Source: an uncultured Sphingomonas sp.
Lineage (GTDB): Bacteria > Pseudomonadota > Alphaproteobacteria > Sphingomonadales > Sphingomonadaceae
NCBI GenBank assembly: GCA_913776045.1
Contig: CAJYOI010000001.1
Coordinates: 1 to 45,498, forward strand
Length of the DNA: 45,498 nucleotides
Direction of reading: 5' to 3'
Numbering within the stretch: the first letter of the stretch is position 1; each line of letters opens with the position of its first letter. This document shows positions 1 through 6,825 of this stretch, in pieces. The position numbers and the translations under genes are program-made. The notes beneath the pieces were generated by a model, which saw only the letters and a list, made by a program, of their open reading frames with translations, was not told the DNA's origin and did not search any database.

Positions 1-47
1 ATCACGGTGCCGCCACAACCCCGTCTGAAACCGGACAATCGCCCGCC

Positions 48-983
48 ATGTCCGCACCGCCGATCATTTCCGTCTCCGGCCTGTCCAAGACCTATGCGAC
101 CGGCTTCAGCGCGCTGAAATACGTCGACCTCGAGATCAGGCCCGGCGAAATCTTCGCCCTGCTCGGCCCCAACGGCGCGGGCAAGACCACGCTCATCAGC
201 ATCATCTGCGGGCTGGTGACGCCCAGCACGGGCATCGTTCTGGCCGATGGCCATGACATCCAGCGAGATTACCGGGCCGCCCGTTCCGCCATCGGCCTGG
301 TGCCGCAGGAGCTGACCACCGACGCCTTCGAGACGGTCTGGAGCACGGTGAGCTTCAGCCGCGGTCTCTTCGGCAAGCCGAAGAACCCCGTCCTGATCGA
401 ACAGGTGCTCAAGGATCTCTCCCTCTGGGACAAGAAGGACACCCAGATCCGCAGGCTCTCCGGAGGCATGAAGCGGCGCGTGCTCATCGCCAAGGCACTC
501 GCGCACGAGCCGCGCATCCTGTTCCTCGACGAGCCGACCGCCGGCGTCGATGTCGAATTGAGGCAGGACATGTGGCAGATGGTTCGCCGGCTCAAGGAGA
601 GTGGCGTCACCATCATCCTGACGACGCATTACATCGAGGAAGCCGAGGAAATGGCCGACCGCGTCGGCGTCATTACCGGCGGCAAGCTGTTGCTGGTCGA
701 GGAAAAGGCCGAGCTGATGAAGAAGCTCGGCAAGCGCGAGATGGACCTGGCGCTGCAGGACCCGCTCGGCGCCATCCCGCCGGACCTGGAGGAGTGGCAT
801 CTGAGCCTGGAGAACGACGGCCACACGCTGCGCTACGTCTTCGACGCGCAGGCCGAGCGCACGGGCATCCCGTCGCTGCTGCGCAAGCTCAACGAGCTGG
901 AGATCGGGTTCAAGGATCTGGAGACGTCGAAGTCGAGCCTGGAAGACATCTTCGTCGACCTGACCGCGAGGAAGGCGGCGTGA
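48..983 (+). CDS. ABC transporter ATP-binding protein, YadG-like
   Basis: This is the cytoplasmic ATPase of an ABC-2 type exporter. In its 311 residues I see Walker [10 protein letters not shown] (about 40-48), a Q-loop around VPQE (85-88), the signature LSGGMKRR (137-144), Walker B ILFLDEP (157-163) and the H-loop histidine in TTHY (194). The signature LSGGMKRR followed by the DEPTAGVD stretch resembles E. coli YadG, and the length fits that family (about 308). A C-terminal region of about 90 residues follows the ABC core. The ABC-2 permease gene begins 151 bases downstream, so the two probably form one transporter. The substrate cannot be read from the sequence. The ATG at 48 gives the expected N-terminus; bases 1-47 hold nothing I can identify. 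Confidence 0.93.
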   Translation: MSAPPIISVSGLSKTYATGFSALKYVDLEIRPGEIFALLGPNGAGKTTLISIICGLVTPSTGIVLADGHDIQRDYRAARSAIGLVPQELTTDAFETVWSTVSFSRGLFGKPKNPVLIEQVLKDLSLWDKKDTQIRRLSGGMKRRVLIAKALAHEPRILFLDEPTAGVDVELRQDMWQMVRRLKESGVTIILTTHYIEEAEEMADRVGVITGGKLLLVEEKAELMKKLGKREMDLALQDPLGAIPPDLEEWHLSLENDGHTLRYVFDAQAERTGIPSLLRKLNELEIGFKDLETSKSSLEDIFVDLTARKAA

Positions 984-999
984 TCAAGACAACCAATAT

Positions 1000-1126
1000 C
1001 CTCCCCGCTCGCGGGGAGGGGGACCATGCGCAGCATGGTGGAGGGGGCGTGCGGCAGGCGGAGTGGTCGGTGGATAGCCCTCTCCACCCCGATTCGCGGC
1101 GGCTCCCCTCCCCGTGCCGGGGAGGA
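1000..1126. repeat. Composite palindromic intergenic element, CTCCCC family, copy 1
   Basis: The element lies between the ABC ATPase and permease genes. It is bounded by two hairpins: CCTCCCCGC/GCGGGGAGG around 1000-1019 and CCTCCCCG/CGGGGAGG around 1108-1125. Internal segments GGACCATG...CATGGTGG and the pair GGTGGAGGGGG / CCCTCTCCACCCC give further base pairing. The same architecture recurs at 5434-5556 and 42261-42360. Its right arm supplies the Shine-Dalgarno sequence of the permease gene (GGAGG at 1121-1125, nine bases before the ATG at 1135). Confidence 0.75.
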
Positions 1127-1134
1127 TTTAAAGC

Positions 1135-1896
1135 ATGAACACCCACGGCATCTGGGCGATCTATCGCTTCGAAATGGCCCGCGCGCTGCGTACCCTGTGG
1201 CAGAGCCTGGTCACCCCGGTCATCACCACCAGCCTGTATTTCATCGTCTTCGGCGGCGCCATCGGCAGCCGAATGCAGGAGGTCGGCGGGGTCGGCTATG
1301 GCAGCTTTATCGTGCCCGGCCTCATCATGCTGTCGCTGCTGACGCAGAGCATCGGCAATGCGTCGATCGGCATCTATTTCCCAAAGTTCACCGGCACGAT
1401 TTACGAGCTGCTGTCGGCGCCCATCTCGGCGATGGAAATGGTGATCGGATACGTCGGTGCGGCGGCGACCAAATCGGTGGTGCTCGGCCTCATCATCCTG
1501 GTGACCGCGTCGTTCTTCGTCGACCTGCGCATCGAGCACCCGCTGGCAATGATAGCGTTTCTGGTGCTGACGTCCGTCGCCTTCAGCCTGTTCGGCTTCA
1601 TCATCGGCGTCTGGGCGAAGGGGTTCGAGCAGCTGAACTTCGTGCCGGCGCTGCTCATTACGCCGCTGACGTTTCTGGGTGGCGCCTTCTATTCGATCGA
1701 CATGCTGCCGCAGCCGTGGCGGACGGTCAGCCTGTTCAATCCGGTCGTGTATCTGGTGAGCGGGTTTCGGTGGAGCTTCTTCGGGAAGGGGGATGTCGAC
1801 GTCGTGTGGAGTCTGGCGTTTACCGCCGGGTTCCTGGCGCTGTGCCTCGGGGTGATCGCGTGGATCTTCAAGAGCGGGTATCGGTTGAAAAATTGA
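1135..1896 (+). CDS. ABC-2 type transporter permease, YadH-like
   Basis: This is the membrane partner of the ATPase at 48-983. The 253 residues contain about six hydrophobic segments, beginning with one near residues 22-40 ([19 protein letters not shown]), and end with a segment rich in leucine and alanine before a short basic tail (KSGYRLKN). The [20 protein letters not shown] stretch near residues 170-190 is typical of ABC-2 permeases (DrrB/NodJ type), as is the length compared with YadH (256). The start ATG at 1135 has GGAGG nine bases upstream, but that sequence is the 3' arm of a repeat hairpin. Translation may therefore depend on opening that hairpin. The substrate is unknown. Confidence 0.92.
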   Translation: MNTHGIWAIYRFEMARALRTLWQSLVTPVITTSLYFIVFGGAIGSRMQEVGGVGYGSFIVPGLIMLSLLTQSIGNASIGIYFPKFTGTIYELLSAPISAMEMVIGYVGAAATKSVVLGLIILVTASFFVDLRIEHPLAMIAFLVLTSVAFSLFGFIIGVWAKGFEQLNFVPALLITPLTFLGGAFYSIDMLPQPWRTVSLFNPVVYLVSGFRWSFFGKGDVDVVWSLAFTAGFLALCLGVIAWIFKSGYRLKN

Positions 1897-2051
1897 TATT
1901 CCGCCCCGAGCTTGTCTCGGGAAGGGGACTGCCGACCGCAGGTCGGTGGAGGAAGGGCTGGCGGCGTTCGGCGCGTCCCGCGTCACCTTGCATACCGCCA
2001 CGCCGTCAGACGGGACGGCTGCGCCGCCCCGCTGCCCGACGTGGCGAGTCG

Positions 2052-2073
2052 GCGGTTTGCTGGCGCAAACCGC
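2052..2073 (-). terminator. Hairpin downstream of glpX
   Basis: A perfect 9-base-pair stem, GCGGTTTGC / GCAAACCGC with loop TGGC, lies 11 bases beyond the glpX stop codon on the minus strand. No clear T-tract follows, so intrinsic termination is only possible, not certain. Bases 1897-2051 also hold two short palindromes (CCGAGCTTGTCTCGG near 1906 and CCGACCGCAGGTCGG near 1932) but no gene. Confidence 0.4.
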
Positions 2074-2083
2074 GCGCCGCCCG

Positions 2084-3052
2084 TTACAGCCGATGCTCGC
2101 CCTTCACCCAGCGCACCGTGCCGCTCGACGCGCGCATCACGACGCTCTCGGTCGTCATCTTCGCCCCCTTGCGCTTGACGCCCGCCAGCAGCGAGCCGTC
2201 CGTCACGCCGGTCGCGGCGAAGATGCAGTCGCCCTTGGCCAGTTCGGTCAGGTCGTAGATCTTGTCGAGGTCGGTCACGCCCCACTTTGCCGCGCGCCCA
2301 CGCTCGGCATCGTTTCGGAACAGCAGGCGGCCCTTGAACTGCCCGCCGATGCAGCGCAGCGCCGCGCAGGCCAGCACGCCCTCCGGCGCGCCGCCCGATC
2401 CCATGTACATGTCGACCGTCGTTTCCGGATCGGTCGTCGCGATGACGCCCGCGACGTCGCCGTCGCCGATCAGCATCACGCCACAGCCGATCGCGCGCAG
2501 CTCCGCCACCAGCGCTTCATGGCGCGGACGATCAAGGACGCAGACGGTGATCTCGTGCGGCTCGACGCCCTTAGCCGCGGCGACCGCACGGACGTTCTCG
2601 GTCGGCGACTTGGTAAGGTCGATGACACCCGCCGGATAGCCCGGCCCGATCGCCAGCTTTTCCATGTACACGTCGGGCGCGTTCAGCAACTGGCCTTCCT
2701 CGGCGATCGCCAGCACCGCCAGCGCATTCGGCCCGGCCTTGGCGGTGATCGTCGTGCCCTCGAGCGGATCGAGCGCGATGTCGATCTTCGGCCCGGTGCC
2801 GATCGCCGATCCGACTTTCTCGCCGATATACAGCATCGGCGCTTCGTCCCGCTCGCCCTCGCCGATGACGACGGTGCCGTCCATGTAGAGACCGTTCAGC
2901 GACTCGCGCATCGCTTCGACCGCGGCGGCGTCGGCTTCCTTTTCATTGCCGCGACCGACCAGCTTCGACGCCGCGATCGCCGCAGCTTCGGTCACGCGCA
3001 CCATCTCGAGCACCAGGACGCGGTCCAGGACTGTGCTGGCGGTGTCGGTCAT
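2084..3052 (-). CDS. glpX: Class II fructose-1,6-bisphosphatase
   Basis: The product hydrolyses fructose 1,6-bisphosphate to fructose 6-phosphate in the cytosol during gluconeogenesis. The 322-residue sequence has the GlpX-type lithium-sensitive phosphatase fold signatures: VIGEGERDEAPMLYIGEKVG near residues 60-80, the metal-binding DIALDPLEGT segment near 90-100, and a C-terminal half with GSGGAPEGVLACAALRCIGG. I chose the ATG at 3052 because the protein then starts MTDTASTVLDR, and AGAGGGAC lies just upstream. The longer reading to 3157 adds an atypical 35-residue extension. It is transcribed divergently from the orphan at 3181, so 3053-3180 probably holds both promoters. Homologues may also act on sedoheptulose bisphosphate, which cannot be judged here. 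Confidence 0.95.
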   Translation of the reverse strand: MTDTASTVLDRVLVLEMVRVTEAAAIAASKLVGRGNEKEADAAAVEAMRESLNGLYMDGTVVIGEGERDEAPMLYIGEKVGSAIGTGPKIDIALDPLEGTTITAKAGPNALAVLAIAEEGQLLNAPDVYMEKLAIGPGYPAGVIDLTKSPTENVRAVAAAKGVEPHEITVCVLDRPRHEALVAELRAIGCGVMLIGDGDVAGVIATTDPETTVDMYMGSGGAPEGVLACAALRCIGGQFKGRLLFRNDAERGRAAKWGVTDLDKIYDLTELAKGDCIFAATGVTDGSLLAGVKRKGAKMTTESVVMRASSGTVRWVKGEHRL

Positions 3053-3180
3053 GTCTGTCCCTCTCGTGATCGGCCGGTTGCGGGCCGTAGAATTTGGCGG
3101 CGCGTTACCTGCCGGGCGCGGACTTGTCGAGGCAAAGCGGCTGCGGCTAATGTGCATCAGCAGCGTAGGAGCCGACGCGG

Positions 3181-3522
3181 ATGCCGATTGTCCTGATGGC
3201 CTTGCTTTTGAGCGCCGACCAACCGTTCGACATCAACGCCTATCGCGCCGCGACCCGCGCCGAAACGCCGTGCGACAAGACCGCGGCGACCAACGAAGTG
3301 ACCGTGTGCGGCCGGCGCGAGGCCGATCGCCGCTATCGCGTGCCGCTGGTGGCGATCCCCGTGCGCGACCAGGTGCTGCTGGAGCGCGACCGGCTGCTGG
3401 AGGACAAGATCGATCACTGCGGGCGGCAGCTGATGACCTACGGCTGCGGCTTCGTCGGGGTGACGATGACGTCGGGCGGCGCCGGCACCAAGCTGCGTCC
3501 GCGCAAGATGAAGGAAGACTAG
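3181..3522 (+). CDS. Small secreted hypothetical protein
   Basis: I do not recognise a named family. The 113-residue product starts with a short hydrophobic stretch (MPIVLMALLLSADQ) that could be a signal peptide. The mature part has four cysteines (in PCDKT, TVCGRR, DHCGRQ and YGCGF), which would suit a disulfide-bonded periplasmic protein. The EVTVCGRREADRRYR segment is a pattern I associate with uncharacterised sphingomonad proteins, from memory only. The C-terminus is basic. A purine-rich sequence (GTAGGAG) about ten bases upstream supports the ATG. The next gene, encoding an ABC-F protein, starts 49 bases downstream, so co-transcription is possible. Confidence 0.75.
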   Translation: MPIVLMALLLSADQPFDINAYRAATRAETPCDKTAATNEVTVCGRREADRRYRVPLVAIPVRDQVLLERDRLLEDKIDHCGRQLMTYGCGFVGVTMTSGGAGTKLRPRKMKED

Positions 3523-3571
3523 CCGCCAGGCGCAGTTGCGGGATGCGCCCGCCCCCTGTATCCGCGCGACC

Positions 3572-5431
3572 ATGCTAAACCTCAACGGCATCACCGTCCG
3601 CCTCGGCGGGCGCACGATCCTCGATCGCGCCTCGGCTGCGCTGCCGCCGGGCAGCCGCGTCGGCCTGATCGGTCGCAACGGCGCGGGCAAGTCGACGATG
3701 GTCCGGGTGATTGCGGGCATGCTCGAGCCCGACGAAGGTTCGGCCGACATGCCGCGCGGGGCCAAGATCGGCTATATCGCGCAGGAAGCGCCGTCGGGCG
3801 AAAAGACGCCGTTCGAAACGGTGCTGGAGGCCGATGTCGAGCGCGCGCATCTGATGGCGCTGGTAGAAACCGACGTCGATCCCGACACGCTGGGTGATGC
3901 CTACGAACGCCTGATCGCGATCGACGCCTATACAGCACCCGCGCGCGCCAGCCGCATCCTGCTCGGCCTTGGCTTCGACGAGGAGATGCAGAACCGGTCG
4001 CTCGACAGCTTCTCGGGCGGGTGGAAGATGCGCGTGGCGCTGGCCGCTCTCCTGTTCTCGCAGCCCGACCTTCTGCTGCTCGACGAACCCAGCAACCACC
4101 TCGACCTGGAAGCGGTGATGTGGCTGGAGGACTTCCTGCGCGACTATCGCGCGACGATCGTCGTCGTCAGCCACGAACGCGACTTCCTGAACAACGTCGT
4201 CGATCACATCCTGCACCTGCAGGGTGGCAAAGTGACGCTGTACGCGGGCGGCTACGACTCGTTCGAAAAGCAGCGCGCCGAACGCATGGCGCAGCTGGCC
4301 GCGGCAAAGGCGAACCAGGAGACGCAGCGCGCGAAGCTGCAGGACTATATCGCCCGCAATTCCGCCCGCGCCTCGACCGCGAAACAGGCGCAGAGCCGCA
4401 TCAAGCTGCTGTCGAAGATGCAGCCGATCGCCGAACTGGCGAACGACCCGTCGCTGACGTTCGACTTCCCGGACCCCAGCGAGCTGCGCCCGCCGCTCAT
4501 CACGCTCGACCTGGCCGACGTCGGGTATAACGACACGCCGATCCTGAAGCGACTGAACCTGCGCATCGACCCCGACGACCGCATCGCGCTGCTGGGCCGC
4601 AACGGCAACGGCAAGACGACGCTCGCGCGACTGCTTGCCGCGCAATTGGCGCCGATGGCGGGTTCTATGGCGGCGTCGGGCAAGATGAACGTCGGCTATT
4701 TCACCCAGTATCAGGTCGAAGAACTCGACACCGACGACACGCCGCTAGAGCACATGACCCGCACGATGAAGGGCGCGACGCCCGCCGCGGTGCGGGCGCA
4801 GCTGGGGCGGTTCGGCTTTTCGGGCGACAAGGCGACGACGAAGGTCGGCAAGCTGTCGGGCGGCGAGCGCGCGCGGCTGGCACTCGCGATCATTACCCGC
4901 GACGCGCCGCACCTGCTGATCCTCGACGAACCGACCAACCACCTGGACGTCGACGCGCGTGAAGCGCTGGTCCAGGCGCTGAACGGCTACAAGGGCGCGG
5001 TCATCCTGGTCAGCCACGACCGCCACATGGTCGAACTGACCGCCGACCGGCTGGTGCTGGTCGCCGACGGGGCGGCGAAGGAATTCGACGGCAGCCTAGA
5101 CGACTATATCGCGATGATCCTTTCGGGCGACGACACGCCAAAGGCCGAGAAGCCCAAGAAGAAGGACAAGGCCGCGGTGGCAGCTGCGAAGGAAGCGGAA
5201 AAGGCGGCGCGGGCGGCGGCAAAGGATGCGGAAGCCGAAATGGGACGCCTCGAGAAGGAGCGCACCGCGGTCGACCGCGCGATGTTCGATCCCTCGACCG
5301 CGGAGCCCAAGCTCGCCAAGCTGTCGATGTCGGATCTGATGAAGCTGCGGTCGGAGCTGACCGATAAGATCGACGCGGCCGAAGCGCGGTGGATGGAAGC
5401 AAGCGAGGCGTTGGATCGCGAGGCAGCGTAA
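3572..5431 (+). CDS. ABC-F family ATPase (duplicated ABC domains)
   Basis: This is a soluble ABC-F protein of 619 residues with two ABC domains and no membrane segments. Members of this family act on ribosomes rather than in transport. Domain 1 has Walker A GRNGAGKST (about 36-44), signature SGGWKMR and Walker B LLLLDEPSNHLDLE. The linker near residues 230-300 is rich in basic and alanine residues. Domain 2 has GRNGNGKTT, LSGGERARLA and LLILDEPTNHLDVD. An A/K/E-rich, probably coiled-coil tail covers the last 100 residues, as in Uup/YheS-type members. The ATG at 3572 is preferred because MLNLNGITVRLGG matches ABC-F N-termini. I cannot separate YheS-like from Uup-like from sequence alone. Confidence 0.93.
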   Translation: MLNLNGITVRLGGRTILDRASAALPPGSRVGLIGRNGAGKSTMVRVIAGMLEPDEGSADMPRGAKIGYIAQEAPSGEKTPFETVLEADVERAHLMALVETDVDPDTLGDAYERLIAIDAYTAPARASRILLGLGFDEEMQNRSLDSFSGGWKMRVALAALLFSQPDLLLLDEPSNHLDLEAVMWLEDFLRDYRATIVVVSHERDFLNNVVDHILHLQGGKVTLYAGGYDSFEKQRAERMAQLAAAKANQETQRAKLQDYIARNSARASTAKQAQSRIKLLSKMQPIAELANDPSLTFDFPDPSELRPPLITLDLADVGYNDTPILKRLNLRIDPDDRIALLGRNGNGKTTLARLLAAQLAPMAGSMAASGKMNVGYFTQYQVEELDTDDTPLEHMTRTMKGATPAAVRAQLGRFGFSGDKATTKVGKLSGGERARLALAIITRDAPHLLILDEPTNHLDVDAREALVQALNGYKGAVILVSHDRHMVELTADRLVLVADGAAKEFDGSLDDYIAMILSGDDTPKAEKPKKKDKAAVAAAKEAEKAARAAAKDAEAEMGRLEKERTAVDRAMFDPSTAEPKLAKLSMSDLMKLRSELTDKIDAAEARWMEASEALDREAA

Positions 5432-5433
5432 AC

Positions 5434-5556
5434 TTCTCCCCGGTACGGGCAGCGGGACCAAACACAGCTTGATGAAGGGCCGCGCCGCAAAGTCAGCCCA
5501 TGCGAACGCCCCCCTCCGTCATCGCTGTGCGATGCCACCTCCCCGTACCGGGGAGG
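5434..5556. repeat. Composite palindromic intergenic element, CTCCCC family, copy 2
   Basis: This fills the 131-base gap between two convergent genes (ABC-F plus, DUF3297 minus). The left end is CTCCCCGGTACGGG (5434-5448) and the right end is the near-perfect palindrome CCTCCCCGTACCGGGGAGG (5538-5556). The interior has GGGACCA and CTCCGTCATCGCTGTGCGAT. Its end palindromes match those at 1000-1126. In this position it may act as a bidirectional terminator. Confidence 0.7.
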
Positions 5557-5562
5557 ATCAGC

Positions 5563-5832
5563 TCAGGCCTCGTCTTCGCTCTCGGCACCCTCGGCCGGCG
5601 ACTCGTACCAGGCCTCGACCGGACCGGTCAGCTTGATCGTCAGCGGCTGGCCGTAGCGGTCGACCTTCTTCTGGAGTTGGACGCGGATCCAGCCCTCCGA
5701 GATCGAATATTCCTCGACGTCACGGCGCTCGACACCCTTGAAGCGGATGCCGATGCCGCGGCGCAGCGCGTCTTCGTTGAAGTGGGGGCTGCGCGGATTG
5801 TTCGACAGCGTGTCGGGTGGGGTATCGCTCAT
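5563..5832 (-). CDS. DUF3297 family protein
   Basis: The 89-residue product matches my memory of the DUF3297 family, small soluble proteins frequent in alpha- and gammaproteobacteria. Recognisable stretches are NNPRSPHFNEDALRRGIGIR and VERRDVEEYSISEGWIRV, followed by GQPLTIKLTGPVEAWYE. The C-terminus is acidic (ESEDEA). No function is established for the family as far as I know. It sits alone between a terminator hairpin on its upstream side (5859-5894) and a repeat on its downstream side, so it is probably transcribed on its own. Confidence 0.88.
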   Translation of the reverse strand: MSDTPPDTLSNNPRSPHFNEDALRRGIGIRFKGVERRDVEEYSISEGWIRVQLQKKVDRYGQPLTIKLTGPVEAWYESPAEGAESEDEA

Positions 5833-5858
5833 GAGGCGTCCCCTGCCTCAAAGCCGCG

Positions 5859-5894
5859 CAAAAGAAAAGCGGCGCCGGGCGGAGCCGGCGCCGC
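5859..5894 (-). terminator. Rho-independent terminator of the 5903-6280 gene
   Basis: Read on the minus strand, a perfect 10-base-pair GC stem (GCGGCGCCGG with CCGGCGCCGC, loop of six at 5879-5884) is followed directly by TTTTCTTTT (plus-strand AAAAGAAAA at 5860-5868). It lies 8 bases past the stop codon at 5903. Confidence 0.85.
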
Positions 5895-5902
5895 CAATCC
5901 TG

Positions 5903-6280
5903 TTACCAATCGCCTCGGTCGCAATAGCGAACGCGGACGTTGCGGCCGATGTACGGATCATACACCCGGCGCACGTAGCAATCGTTCCAACCCTGGTACC
6001 GGTTGTAGTAATTGCGCGCGTAATAGCCGTCCTGCGGGAAATAGCCGCGCTGATCGTAGTAACGATAGTCATAGCGATAGCGTGGATCGTAACGATCACG
6101 CCCCGACGTTAGCGCCGCGCCGATCGCCAGACCGGCGATGCCGGCGACGATCGCGGTGCCGGTGTTGTCGCGGTCGCGGTAGTAGCGCCCGCGCCATTGC
6201 GCGTCGGCCGGCGCCGCCGCCGTCAGTGCCGTGGCGCCCAGAACCGCGCCGAGGGTCGCCTTCTTCAACAGAGTACGCAT
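5903..6280 (-). CDS. Secreted tyrosine/arginine-rich protein with glycine-zipper-like segment
   Basis: A 125-residue exported protein of unknown function. The N-terminus MRTLLKKATLGAVLGATALT is a typical signal peptide with likely cleavage after ADA (near residue 27). A glycine/alanine-rich hydrophobic segment (IVAGIAGLAIGAAL) follows near residues 42-55 and resembles the glycine zipper of outer-membrane-associated small proteins. The rest is very rich in tyrosine, arginine and aspartate (RYDPRYRYDYRYYDQRGY) and ends with two cysteines. I chose the ATG at 6280 because it opens directly on the signal peptide; a start at 6295 adds five residues. A strong intrinsic terminator follows the gene. 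Confidence 0.8.
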   Translation of the reverse strand: MRTLLKKATLGAVLGATALTAAAPADAQWRGRYYRDRDNTGTAIVAGIAGLAIGAALTSGRDRYDPRYRYDYRYYDQRGYFPQDGYYARNYYNRYQGWNDCYVRRVYDPYIGRNVRVRYCDRGDW

Positions 6281-6419
6281 GGTCAACCTCCTCAAACTCG
6301 CAAGGTCGTTGTTCGCAAAACGCCGAGTCGACCGTGCTTGTTGCGTTTGTTACGGCTAAGCGACTGAATGGCCCGCGAATGGGGCGTTTAGGCACGGTTC
6401 AGCGGAAGGATGAGTGTCG

Positions 6420-6821
6420 ATGGCGTATTGGTTGCTGCGGTCGGAGCCTGACGCGTACAGCTGGCAGGATCTGGAACGCGACGGCGCCACTGAATGGGAC
6501 GGCGTGCGCAACGCCACCGCGCGCATCCACCTTAAGGCCATGCAGCCGGGCGACCAGGCGATCTTCTATCATTCGAACCTGCAGAAGGCGGCGGTCGGTA
6601 TCATGGAGATCACGCGGGCTTGGGCGCCTGACGGGCCCGACGGCAAATGGGCGAGCGTCGCGGTGAAGCCCGTCCGCTCGCTCCCCCGCCCCGTGACCCT
6701 TGCCGAGATCAAGGCCGAGCCGCGGCTGGAAAACATGATGATGCTCAAGCAGTCGCGCCTGTCGTGCTCGAAGGTCGAGCCCGAAGAATGGGCGGTGCTC
6801 ATGGAGATGGCGGGGGCCTGA
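6420..6821 (+). CDS. EVE domain-containing protein
   Basis: The 133-residue protein is a single EVE domain, a PUA-like fold thought to bind modified bases in DNA or RNA. The opening MAYWLLRSEPDAYSWQDLER, then WDGVRNATARIHLKAM and GDQAIFYHSN, are the hallmark stretches. Strand-forming segments around VGIMEI and WASVAVKPV complete the fold. The ATG at 6420 lies 8 bases after GGAAGGA, better spaced than the in-frame GTG at 6414. The stop is 4 bases before the GTG of the E1 gene, so it may be first gene of the 6420-11494 operon. A functional link to that metabolism is not evident. Confidence 0.92.
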   Translation: MAYWLLRSEPDAYSWQDLERDGATEWDGVRNATARIHLKAMQPGDQAIFYHSNLQKAAVGIMEITRAWAPDGPDGKWASVAVKPVRSLPRPVTLAEIKAEPRLENMMMLKQSRLSCSKVEPEEWAVLMEMAGA

Positions 6822-6825
6822 CGCC

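Noticed and set aside
910-2001. A 363-codon minus-strand frame opposite the ABC permease
   Set aside because: It runs through the intergenic repeat and opposite a clear ABC-2 permease, with H/D/R/Q-rich antisense composition.
6420-6821. The EVE-domain gene as a modified-DNA restriction component
   Set aside because: It is a lone short EVE domain without a nuclease or McrB-type ATPase, and its neighbours are metabolic.
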